DNA of 64,000 nt. It comes from Streptomyces tibetensis (GTDB taxonomy: Bacteria > Actinomycetota > Actinomycetes > Streptomycetales > Streptomycetaceae). Positions 25,130 to 32,525 of the stretch are shown here, in pieces. Each line of letters opens with the position of its first letter. Positions within the stretch are counted from its first letter, which is position 1. Location: positions 247,653 to 311,652 of the forward strand of contig NZ_SZVW01000012.1 of NCBI RefSeq assembly GCF_007655005.1. Reading direction: 5' to 3'. Made by a program: the position numbers and the translations under genes. The notes beneath the pieces were generated by a model, which made no database searches, was not told the DNA's origin, and saw nothing but the letters and a program-made list of their open reading frames with translations.

Positions 25130-26109
25130 CCGGCTGCCTCTTTCTGCTGCGTGGGGGCCTGGCGCGTGGAGGCCTCGTACGTGGGGGCTTCGTACGTGGG
25201 GGCCTTGTACATGCGGGCTCTGTGCGTGGGGGCCTGGTGCGTGGGGGCTTGGTGCGTGGGGGCCTGGTGCGTGGGGGCGGGGAACGGTGCGGGCCGTGCG
25301 GCGCGGGCCCGCGCCCAGGCGAGATCCCGGAGCGGGAGAGCGGTGTCGCCGTCGCGGTAGTCGTTCTCCAGGACCAGCGCGCGCGGGGCGGGGCCGTGGA
25401 CGGCCAGGGCGGCGATCACGTCGTCCAGCAGGCCGTCGCCGGTGCCGAGCGCAACGCTCGCGCCCGCGGCGGCGCTGCCCGGGGCGCCGTCCTTGAGGTG
25501 GATCTGGTCGGCCAGGAAGGCACCGAGGCCGGTCACCCACCGCACCGGGTCGCGGCCGGCCACGCGCAGGTTGCAGGGGTCCAGCAGCAGCCGGAAGGCC
25601 GGTGAGGCGACCCCGTCGACCAGGGCTCCGGCGTCCTGCGCGTCCAGGTCGTTCTCGCTGGCCAGGAGCAGCCCGCGGGCGGCGGCCTCCCCGGCTGCCC
25701 AGGCCAGGATCCGGACGGTGCGCCGCAGGTCGTCCGGGGTGTCGATGGCGCTGCGCCGGAAGCTGGGCACGAACACCAGCGGTACGCCGTATGCCTGTGC
25801 CGCGTCGAGCAGCCGTACGATCACGGCCCGGGCCCGGGTGCCGTCGGCGCTGCCCGGCAGGGCGGTGAGCCCGATGTCGTTCAGGGTGTTGGCGGTCAGC
25901 CCGAGCAGCTCGACGCCGGTCCCGGCACTCGCCCGGTGCACGGCCCGGACCGTCCCCGGGGCGTCGGCCCACGGGCCACGGCCCGGCCCGCCCAGGTCCA
26001 GCTGCACCCCGTCCGCCCCGAGCCGCGCCGCGCAGCGCACCGCCTCCTCGGCACCGGTCACCGGCAACCGCCAGGAGGCGAGGGCGACGAGGGCGTTCGA
26101 CCCGCTCAT
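25126..26109 (-). CDS. Sugar-phosphate isomerase/epimerase-like TIM-barrel protein with repeat tail
   Basis: 327 residues. The barrel (residues 1 to about 275) keeps the metal-ligand pattern of the AP-endonuclease-2/xylose-isomerase-like family: GLLLASENDLDAQ, FRLLLDPCNLRV, DQIHLKDGAPG and ALVLENDYRD. The last 45 residues are a degenerate five-residue repeat of the Ala-Pro-Thr-His-Gln type encoded by eight 15-bp units, unlike any catalytic domain. The ATG overlaps the SDR stop and the TGA overlaps the HAD start, so it is tightly coupled. In the cyclitol operon an epimerase or isomerase acting on the C7 ring is likely. The substrate is not identifiable. Confidence 0.82.
   Translation of the reverse strand: MSGSNALVALASWRLPVTGAEEAVRCAARLGADGVQLDLGGPGRGPWADAPGTVRAVHRASAGTGVELLGLTANTLNDIGLTALPGSADGTRARAVIVRLLDAAQAYGVPLVFVPSFRRSAIDTPDDLRRTVRILAWAAGEAAARGLLLASENDLDAQDAGALVDGVASPAFRLLLDPCNLRVAGRDPVRWVTGLGAFLADQIHLKDGAPGSAAAGASVALGTGDGLLDDVIAALAVHGPAPRALVLENDYRDGDTALPLRDLAWARARAARPAPFPAPTHQAPTHQAPTHQAPTHRARMYKAPTYEAPTYEASTRQAPTQQKEAAG
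25151..25270 (-). repeat. Eight 15-bp in-frame tandem repeats
   Basis: On the plus strand the unit is GTGGGGGCCTGGTGC with 0-4 substitutions per copy. It encodes the APTHQ/APTYE-type tail of the TIM-barrel protein. Copies at 226-240, 241-255 and 256-270 (of the 25,000s) are almost identical, which suggests recent expansion. Confidence 0.9.
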
Positions 26110-26870
26110 GCCGGGACTCCGCGGCTCTGGGAGACGGGGCGCGTGTCGCGGACGGAGCGCCATCGGCCGCCCTCGTCCACGACCAGGCTGTCACCGTGAT
26201 GCCCGCCGGCATCCGTGGTGACCAGCGCGTGGGCCAGCGCACCGAAGTGCTCGGGGCGCATGTAGGAGTCGTAGTCGAAGTCGGTGGGCCTGCGGCGCCG
26301 GATGCCGGGGGTGTCGACCATGCCGGCCGGGAGCGCCTGCACGACACGGACGCCGTCCGGGCCCTCCTCCTGGGCGACCGAGTCGAGCAGCGCGCTGCCC
26401 GCGGCCTTGGTCGCCGCGTAACCGGAGCGCCCCGGCCCGGCGTTGTAGACCACCTCGGAGGAGATTCCCAGGAACAGCCCGGCCGGCTCGCCGCGCAGCA
26501 CGGGGAGCGTGGCCGCCAGGGTCAGCCACAGGCCGTGCAGGTTGACGTCCACCTGTCGGCGCCACTCGGCCTCCTCGACCTCGCCGAAGGGCGCTCGCCG
26601 GGTGCCGTACGACACGGCCGAGTAGCAGACGGCGTGCAAGGGTCCGGCCGCCGCGTCGGCGAGCGTGGCGCGGGCCGCCTCGGCGTCGGTGAGGTCCAGC
26701 GGAAACCAACGCAGCAGGTCGGCGCCTTCACCGGCGGGCTTGTTGCGGCTGAGCACCAGGACATCGAGTCCGGCCCGCGCCCAGGCGGCGGCGACCCCGC
26801 GTCCGATGCCGGTCGAGCCACCGACGACCAGGGCGCGGCGGGCGGCCGGCGATTGCTGGGGGAGGGTCAT
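26106..26870 (-). CDS. Short-chain dehydrogenase/reductase
   Basis: 254 residues. Classical SDR: cofactor motif GGSTGIGRG near residue 18, catalytic Ser in GISSEVVYN and YxxxK in SGYAATKAAG. The ATG follows AAGGAGAACGG. It lies 31 bp after the MDR gene and overlaps the TIM-barrel gene. The Arg after LVLS (LSRNKP) favours NADPH. In the C7-cyclitol operon it may reduce a ring ketone or oxidise a hydroxyl. Confidence 0.9.
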   Translation of the reverse strand: MTLPQQSPAARRALVVGGSTGIGRGVAAAWARAGLDVLVLSRNKPAGEGADLLRWFPLDLTDAEAARATLADAAAGPLHAVCYSAVSYGTRRAPFGEVEEAEWRRQVDVNLHGLWLTLAATLPVLRGEPAGLFLGISSEVVYNAGPGRSGYAATKAAGSALLDSVAQEEGPDGVRVVQALPAGMVDTPGIRRRRPTDFDYDSYMRPEHFGALAHALVTTDAGGHHGDSLVVDEGGRWRSVRDTRPVSQSRGVPA

Positions 26871-26901
26871 CCGTTCTCCTTGGTCAGACTTCGAGAGGCG
26901 G

Positions 26902-28050
26902 TCATGCGGGGGCGGCGGTGGGGGCGGCACGGTCCGCGGCGACGCGCACCGCGAGCTTGATCAGGCGGCGGCCCTGCCAGGTGCGGTCGCGGTGGATCAC
27001 GAGATGCCGCATGATGCGGGCGGCCTCATCGAGACCGGCCACATGGGTGACCAGGTCCCGGTAGCGCTCGGGCGCGGCAGTCAACTCGGCCGCCGCCTCC
27101 CGCAGGTGACGGTCCGCCACTCCACGATGGCCGAACAGCCGCACCGGGGTTCCGGCGTCGGTGACGGCGCGCTCGACGTGGGGCACGGCGGGCAGGCCGC
27201 CGCAGTTGGCGGCGCGGACGGCGGCGAGTCGCACACCCGGCAGCGCTGGGCTGGCGGCGTCTGCGGGCAGCCCGCCGAGCAGGTCGACGACGAGATCTCC
27301 GGGCAGGGCGCGCAGCGCCGTCTCGAGACAGCGCAGGGTCGCGTCGCGCGGGGTGGCGAGGACGACGGCGACCGGCCCGTCGCCGACCGCTGCGCGCAGG
27401 GCCTTCGGACCGTCGGCCGCGGTGAGCAGGACGTCGGCCCGGTGCGCGCACTCGGCGCTCCAGGCTCGCCCTGCGTCCGTGTGGTGCACGTGCACGGTCC
27501 GCACGCCGGGTGGGAGCATGCGGCCTGCCGCCCGGACGGCCAGATGACCGACCGTGCCGTCACCGAAGACGAGCAGCGTGCGGACGTCGACCGTCTCCAG
27601 TACGGAGTACGCGTACCGCACGGTCGCGAGCGGCTCCAGCAGGGCGGCCAGGTCGTCCCGCGCGAGCGGCTCGGGCAGCGGGGTCACCAGCCCCGCGGCG
27701 ACCGCACTCGCCGGGATGAGTGTGCGCTCCTGGAGCAGGCCGTCGACGTGGTGGCCCAGCAGGAAGGACGGGTCACCGGGGTGCGTCGGGTTGACCACGA
27801 CACGGGTGCCCGGCGCGAGGCCGGGGTCCACGTCGGGGCCGACCGCGGCGACCAGGGCCGATCCCTCGTGCCCGATCACGGGCGCGGGGTCCCCGCGCAG
27901 CCCGCGCAGCATCTGCAGATCCGTGCCGCACAACCCCGCCGTCTGCGGGGCGATGAGGATCTCGCCGGACACCGGACGGGGCGTCGGCCGTGGCTCGACC
28001 CGGACCCGGCCGCCCTCGCGGACGATCGCGCGGTGGAACACGGCGCTCAT
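26902..28050 (-). CDS. Medium-chain zinc-dependent dehydrogenase (sorbitol-dehydrogenase-like)
   Basis: 382 residues. Catalytic zinc ligands are Cys41 in GLCGTDLQ and His61-Glu62 in IGHEGSAL. The four-cysteine structural zinc loop of classical alcohol dehydrogenases is missing. The cofactor fold is divergent: LLVFGDGTVGHLAVRAAGRM. Such enzymes oxidise polyols or reduce cyclitol ketones; relatives occur in carbasugar clusters. The ATG overlaps the ROK stop. Probably one of two redox enzymes that set the oxidation state of the cyclitol ring. Confidence 0.86.
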   Translation of the reverse strand: MSAVFHRAIVREGGRVRVEPRPTPRPVSGEILIAPQTAGLCGTDLQMLRGLRGDPAPVIGHEGSALVAAVGPDVDPGLAPGTRVVVNPTHPGDPSFLLGHHVDGLLQERTLIPASAVAAGLVTPLPEPLARDDLAALLEPLATVRYAYSVLETVDVRTLLVFGDGTVGHLAVRAAGRMLPPGVRTVHVHHTDAGRAWSAECAHRADVLLTAADGPKALRAAVGDGPVAVVLATPRDATLRCLETALRALPGDLVVDLLGGLPADAASPALPGVRLAAVRAANCGGLPAVPHVERAVTDAGTPVRLFGHRGVADRHLREAAAELTAAPERYRDLVTHVAGLDEAARIMRHLVIHRDRTWQGRRLIKLAVRVAADRAAPTAAPA

Positions 28051-29198
28051 CGCGTGGCTCCTGTCGGCTGCGGGTCGGAGAAGTGGGTGAGGCCGGTGAC
28101 GGCCGGGGCACCGCCCGTACCGTGCCGAGCGGCCAGTGCGGCACCGATCAGCGGGTCGGCCTCGCCGGGCCGGGCCGTGGTGACCCGCCGCTCGGCCCAG
28201 CCGGGGCAGCGGTCACCGGTGAGGTAGAGGCCGGTGCGGGCCAGATGGGCCAGCAGCGCTCGGCGGACGTGGCCGCCGAGGCCGTACACCACCCCGCCCG
28301 TGAGGACGATCTCGTCGAGCTCCGGGTCCAGGCACAGGGCGGTGCGCAGCACGTCCGCGAGGGGCTCGACCGCCGCCGACAGCAACTCCCCTGCGACCGC
28401 GTCGCCTTCGTCGAGTGCCGCCCGCAGCGCACGCTCGAAGCCGGCCTCCTCCTCGGTCCGCCCGAGCGCCGACTCCGCCCAGCGCTTCGCGTCCCGCACC
28501 CGCATCGACTCGGCGAGCCGCCGGAGCCCGGGTCCCGAGGAGTACGCGGCGACATGCCCGGGGGTGCCGCAGTCACAGACGGGGACCGGGGCATGGGCCG
28601 GCACCGCCGACGCGGTCCGCGGGGCCAAGGCCGTGGGCACGGCCGCCGGCAGGTGGCCTATTTCTCCCTGCAGCCCGCAGTCGTCCACCGCGACGGTGTC
28701 CGTGCGCAGATCCAGGATGCGACAGGCGATGCCGGTGCTGACGGTGACCAGGAGCAGTTTGCGCAGGCTGCGCCGGTGGGGCGCGGCAGCCGCGTGGAGC
28801 AGGGCCGCGGTCACGTCGTTGACGACGTGCCACGCGACCTCCGGCCGGGCCGCGCGCAGGGCGCCGTGCAGGTCGAAGGGCTCGGTGTGCGGGCCCCACA
28901 GCGGGGCCGAGGCGTACACCGTCCCGGTGCGGTGGTCCAGGGCCGCGCCGAAGGACACCCCCGCGCGGGCCACCCCGGCCGGGACCGCCGTGCACAGCGC
29001 GTCGACCATCCGCTGCCGCAACTCGGGCACGGGCAGCCCGGGCAGGGTGCGCATGCTCGGCGAAGGCCTCTCGACCAGGTCCCGCAGCCCGCCCTCGGGC
29101 GACCAGAGGGCTCGGCGCAGCCGCGTGCCGCCGACGTCGACGACCGCGATGTCCCCGGCCGAAGGTGTCCCCTCGACGCGGTCACTCGTCCCGGTCAC
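28047..29198 (-). CDS. ROK-family sugar/cyclitol kinase
   Basis: 383 residues. N-terminal phosphate loop AVVDVGGTRLRRALWS, NDVTAALLHAAA with the catalytic Asp region, LLLVTVSTGIAC and a zinc motif variant CDCGTPGHVAAYSSGPG (His where ROK proteins usually have Cys). C-terminal EIVLTGGVVYGLG is an adenosine-binding element. ROK/glucokinase-like kinases phosphorylate the C7-cyclitol in validamycin- and acarbose-type pathways, and next to an S7P cyclase that is the most likely role. The GTG start overlaps the cyclase stop (GTGA). Confidence 0.85.
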   Translation of the reverse strand: MTGTSDRVEGTPSAGDIAVVDVGGTRLRRALWSPEGGLRDLVERPSPSMRTLPGLPVPELRQRMVDALCTAVPAGVARAGVSFGAALDHRTGTVYASAPLWGPHTEPFDLHGALRAARPEVAWHVVNDVTAALLHAAAAPHRRSLRKLLLVTVSTGIACRILDLRTDTVAVDDCGLQGEIGHLPAAVPTALAPRTASAVPAHAPVPVCDCGTPGHVAAYSSGPGLRRLAESMRVRDAKRWAESALGRTEEEAGFERALRAALDEGDAVAGELLSAAVEPLADVLRTALCLDPELDEIVLTGGVVYGLGGHVRRALLAHLARTGLYLTGDRCPGWAERRVTTARPGEADPLIGAALAARHGTGGAPAVTGLTHFSDPQPTGATR

Positions 29199-30433
29199 GA
29201 GGCCACGGCCAGCAGCTCGGCGTCCTCCCGCCCACCCAGCGCTGCCGCACGCACCTGGACGAACTCCAGGGCTCCGGCCAGCTCCTCGCGGGTGAGGTCG
29301 TTGACGAACCGCACCTGCCCGATGCCCTCGGTCAGCGGCATCCGCTGGCGGCCGTCCCGGTGCTTGACGGCGTCGCGCAGTGCTTCTTCCAGCAACTCGG
29401 CGGTGAACACGGGGTGGGCGAGCGGGAGGCCCGCGGTGTGCATCAGGCGCAGCGCGCGGTCGGCGTCCTCGGCGGACAGCAGGCCCCGCCGGTGGGCCAG
29501 GGCCACGCAGATCGCCATGTCGACGGCGACGGCCTCACCGTGCAACAGCGGGGGGTCGGCCCGCAGTTCGAGGGAGGGGCTGAAGGTGTGGCCGTAGTCG
29601 ACGGACCGCTCCAGCACCTGCTCCCACAGGTTGGGCTCCAGTTCGTCGAGCATCCCGGCGATGGCCCGGGAGATCACCTCGGTGGCGACGGGCCCGCCCG
29701 CGGCGAGGCTCTGCGGGCCGGTTCCCGCCACGGTCGCCTCCAGGAGCTCGAACAGCGCCGCGTCCTTGACCAGGGCCATCTTGATGATCTCGGCCAGGCC
29801 GTTGACGATGTGCCGCGGGTCGACGGTGGTGAGGAACTCCGGGTCGATCAGGGCGGTCTCGGGTGCGTAGTACGTGCCCAGGCGGTTCTTGTGGGTGCCG
29901 TGGTTGACGCCGGTCTTGACGCCGATGCCCGCGTCGATCTGTCCCAGCAGGGTGGTGGGGACCCGGACGTAGGGGACGCCACGGCGGTACAGACTGGCGG
30001 CGAACCCGGCCACGTCGAGGACGACGCCACCGCCGATGGCGACGATCTTCTCGGTGCGGCGCAGCAGGCCCATCGCCGTCATCGCCTCGGTCACCTCGAC
30101 GGCGCTCTCCAGCTCCTTCGCCTCCTCATCGCCGGGGAGCACCTTCCAGAAGGACTCGACGTGCCAGGCCTCCAGGTAGGCGCGGACGCGCTCGCCGTAC
30201 AGCGCCTGCACCTTGTCGTCGACGACGACCAGGCAGCGGGTCGGGTGCTGTCCGTCGGCACCGCAGGCACGGGCGAGGGCCGGGTTGGCCGGGTCCAGCA
30301 GACCGCGGACGATGTTCACGTCGTAGCCGACCGGCTCACGGGACTGCACCCGCCAGGTGAGGCCCGGCGGCTTGGGGAGGTCGACGGGCATGACGAACGC
30401 GGGAGCCTGGGGGGCGGTGGTGGACGGAGACAT
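29195..30433 (-). CDS. Sedoheptulose-7-phosphate cyclase, probably 2-epi-5-epi-valiolone synthase type
   Basis: 412 residues of the dehydroquinate-synthase-like superfamily. NAD-binding GGGVVLDVAGFAASLYRRG, then PTTLLGQIDAGIGVKTGVNH and GTHKNRLGTYYAPETALID. Zinc ligands are expected in NGLAEIIKMAL, VDYGHTFSPSLE and LLHGEAVAVDM. The extended N-terminus and KNRLG segment distinguish it from AroB and match the S7P cyclases of acarbose, validamycin and related clusters. It turns sedoheptulose 7-phosphate into a C7-cyclitol. The exact stereochemical subclass (2-epi-5-epi- versus 2-epi-valiolone or desmethyl-4-deoxygadusol type) needs an alignment. It starts the seven-gene operon; GAGGATG precedes the ATG. 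Confidence 0.88.
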   Translation of the reverse strand: MSPSTTAPQAPAFVMPVDLPKPPGLTWRVQSREPVGYDVNIVRGLLDPANPALARACGADGQHPTRCLVVVDDKVQALYGERVRAYLEAWHVESFWKVLPGDEEAKELESAVEVTEAMTAMGLLRRTEKIVAIGGGVVLDVAGFAASLYRRGVPYVRVPTTLLGQIDAGIGVKTGVNHGTHKNRLGTYYAPETALIDPEFLTTVDPRHIVNGLAEIIKMALVKDAALFELLEATVAGTGPQSLAAGGPVATEVISRAIAGMLDELEPNLWEQVLERSVDYGHTFSPSLELRADPPLLHGEAVAVDMAICVALAHRRGLLSAEDADRALRLMHTAGLPLAHPVFTAELLEEALRDAVKHRDGRQRMPLTEGIGQVRFVNDLTREELAGALEFVQVRAAALGGREDAELLAVAS

Positions 30434-30527
30434 GGTGCATCCTCGTTCCTGACGGGCCGGGCGCCCGGCAGGGCGCGCGTCCCGTCGATCGGGAAGGGGC
30501 GGCAGGTCGATGGGCGTACCCGTGGCC

Positions 30528-30590
30528 CGGGGTGGGGGCCGGGTGGGGCCCGGGTGGGACCGGGCTGGGGCCCGGGGGACCCGGGGGGAG
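30528..30590 (+). repeat. G-run-rich tract in the leader of the cyclitol operon
   Basis: The plus strand holds at least seven runs of 3-6 G separated by 1-4 bases (pattern GGGTGGGGCCCGGGTGGG). The tract lies between the oxidase gene stop and the cyclase gene start. It could form G-quadruplexes on the template strand or GC hairpins that terminate oxidase-gene transcription. Confidence 0.6.
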
Positions 30591-30593
30591 AGA

Positions 30594-32243
30594 TCAGGCC
30601 CGCACGGACTGGCGGTGCCGGAAGACGTCGTTCGGGTCCCAGCGCCGCTTGACCTCCTGCAGGCGCCGGTAGTTGCCCTTGAAGTACAGGTCGTGCCAGG
30701 GAACGGAAGACCGGTTGTACCGGGGGTCGCCGATGTCCGAGTCGGGGTAGTTCACGTAGCAGCCGTCGGTGCGCTCGCCGGGCACCGGTACACCGCCGGT
30801 GGCGGCGTACACGTCGCCGTAGACACCGCGCACCCACGCGATGTTGGCCGCGTCGTCGCTCTCGTCGTACCAGTACGTCTCGTACGTGACCTTCATGATC
30901 GAGTCACGCTGGGCCACGGCCGTCGCGGCCGGGTCCACCTCGGCGATGCGCCCGCCCGTCGAGGGGATGACGAGCCCGGCGATCCGCGCGCTCTGCGGTG
31001 AGCGGGTCAGGTGCTCGTAGATCGTCTCGATCTGCTGCCGGGTGAAGCCCCTGCGGTGGTACGCGGACTTGTGCTTGCCGCGCATGTTGGGGTCGGTCTG
31101 GGTGGGGCTGGACGTGCCCACGTACCGGGTGGCGCGCAGCCAGGGCAGCCGCTGCGTGGTGGCGTACGTCGACCGGTGGGTTGCGCCGGTCGCCTCCGGC
31201 ACGCCCGGGGTGTCGCTGACGCCGAGGGCCCGGTTGAGGCCGGCGAGGAAGTCGGTCAGCAGCCGCGGTGCGTCCGGGAGGGTGGCGTCCAGCTGGGCGA
31301 TCAGGGCGATGTCGCCGGTCGACTGGTGGTTCGGCATCAGCCAGACGCACATGTCCCGGTACGGGGAGGTGACGTCCTTGTGCCGCTCCAGCCAGGAGCC
31401 GTAGAACTCGAGCAGGGCGGTGAAGCCCGCCTTGCTGACGTCCTCCCAGGGCCAGGACACCATCGTCACGAACACCTCGGCGGGCGGTGTGGGCAACAGC
31501 GCGCCCGGAGCGGAGCCGGTCGTGCCCGGGGTGCGGAACCAGTACTTCGTGATCACGCCGAAGTTGCCGCCGCCGGCGCCGGTGTGCGCCCAGAACAGGT
31601 CGTGGTTCGGGTCGTCGGGATCACGGCCGGCCACGACGCTGCGGGCTCTGCCGGAGGCGTCGACGACCACCACCTCCACGGCGTCGAGGTGGTCGACGGT
31701 CAGGCCGTGGGTGCGCGAGAGCATCCCGTAGCCTCCGCCGCTCACATGACCGCCCACGCCGACGGAATAGCACGCGCCACCGGGAATGGTGACGCCCCAG
31801 CCCTCATAAAGGGTTTCGTAGACGTTGAGCAGGGTGGCCCCGCCCTCCACGGCGAATGCCTGGCGTTCCGGGTCGAAATGGATCCGGTTCATGCGGGACA
31901 TGTTGATGACGACCTCGACTTCTGAATTGAAGACGAAGTCCTCGAAGCAATGTCCGCCGCCTTGGATGCTGATGCGCTTGTCACGGTTCACCGCGTCCTG
32001 CACCAGCTCGACGACCTGACGCGTCGTCGTGGGCAGCACGATCCGCTCCGGAGCGGCGACCCACCGCTGATTCAGGCCGGATATCAGGTCGGCGTAGCGG
32101 GCATCGTCCGGTTTCACGGAGACCGGGCCCGGCCCGGCGGCCGCGGCCTCGCGGGCCGCCGCGGCAGGCCCCGGCAGCAGTCCGGCACCTGCGGCCGCAC
32201 CGGCCGTCGAGAGCAGTGCCCGGCGGCGACTGAAGGAACTCAT
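30594..32243 (-). CDS. Secreted BBE-type FAD oxidase with bicovalent flavin signature
   Basis: 549 residues. Tat-type signal peptide (SSFSRRRALLSTAG, then Ala-rich h-region). FAD-binding PCMH domain with His98 in QGGGHCFEDF and Cys158 in GGACYSVGVGGHVSGGGYG. These two residues bind FAD in bicovalent oxidases such as glucooligosaccharide oxidase. The BBE C-terminal element ends YFKGNYRRLQEVKRRWDP. Members oxidise sugar or alcohol carbons with oxygen, giving hydrogen peroxide. The start at 32243 has GGGGG 10 bases upstream. It sits upstream of the cyclitol operon on the same strand, 160 bp away, and may oxidise the exported product or act on unrelated sugars. Confidence 0.88.
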   Translation of the reverse strand: MSSFSRRRALLSTAGAAAGAGLLPGPAAAAREAAAAGPGPVSVKPDDARYADLISGLNQRWVAAPERIVLPTTTRQVVELVQDAVNRDKRISIQGGGHCFEDFVFNSEVEVVINMSRMNRIHFDPERQAFAVEGGATLLNVYETLYEGWGVTIPGGACYSVGVGGHVSGGGYGMLSRTHGLTVDHLDAVEVVVVDASGRARSVVAGRDPDDPNHDLFWAHTGAGGGNFGVITKYWFRTPGTTGSAPGALLPTPPAEVFVTMVSWPWEDVSKAGFTALLEFYGSWLERHKDVTSPYRDMCVWLMPNHQSTGDIALIAQLDATLPDAPRLLTDFLAGLNRALGVSDTPGVPEATGATHRSTYATTQRLPWLRATRYVGTSSPTQTDPNMRGKHKSAYHRRGFTRQQIETIYEHLTRSPQSARIAGLVIPSTGGRIAEVDPAATAVAQRDSIMKVTYETYWYDESDDAANIAWVRGVYGDVYAATGGVPVPGERTDGCYVNYPDSDIGDPRYNRSSVPWHDLYFKGNYRRLQEVKRRWDPNDVFRHRQSVRA

Positions 32244-32341
32244 GCGAGAAATACCCCCGTTCGCTTGCAGATCTCGCTGGGTGATTCCCGAGGAACTTAG
32301 AACAGCGTCGCCGGCGGGACAAATACCGGATCCGTCCTGCC

Positions 32342-32358
32342 GATACGACTCTCGTATC
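32342..32358. promoter_or_regulatory. 17-bp perfect palindrome upstream of the oxidase gene
   Basis: GATACGA-CTC-TCGTATC lies 99 bp upstream of the oxidase ATG, in the most A+T-rich part of the 32244-32525 intergenic region. Its form is that of a dimeric-repressor operator. No partner regulator is evident. Confidence 0.5.
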
Positions 32359-32525
32359 ACTCGTTTCACTCATACGCGAAATGCAAGAATCCGGTGGTGT
32401 TCAGCGGGGAATTCGGGGTACGGCTTTCACGTTCGGTGTCCGGGCGGCGCCCATTGATGCATCCCGGGAAAGAGACTCCGTGCGGCCGGCGACGCGCCGG
32501 TCCCGACGGTGGCGGCGGACGCCGC

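Noticed and set aside
29165..30652. Long plus-strand ORFs opposite the cyclitol operon
   Set aside because: The minus strand has full families with overlapping starts and stops; the plus frames show no domains or ribosome-binding sites.
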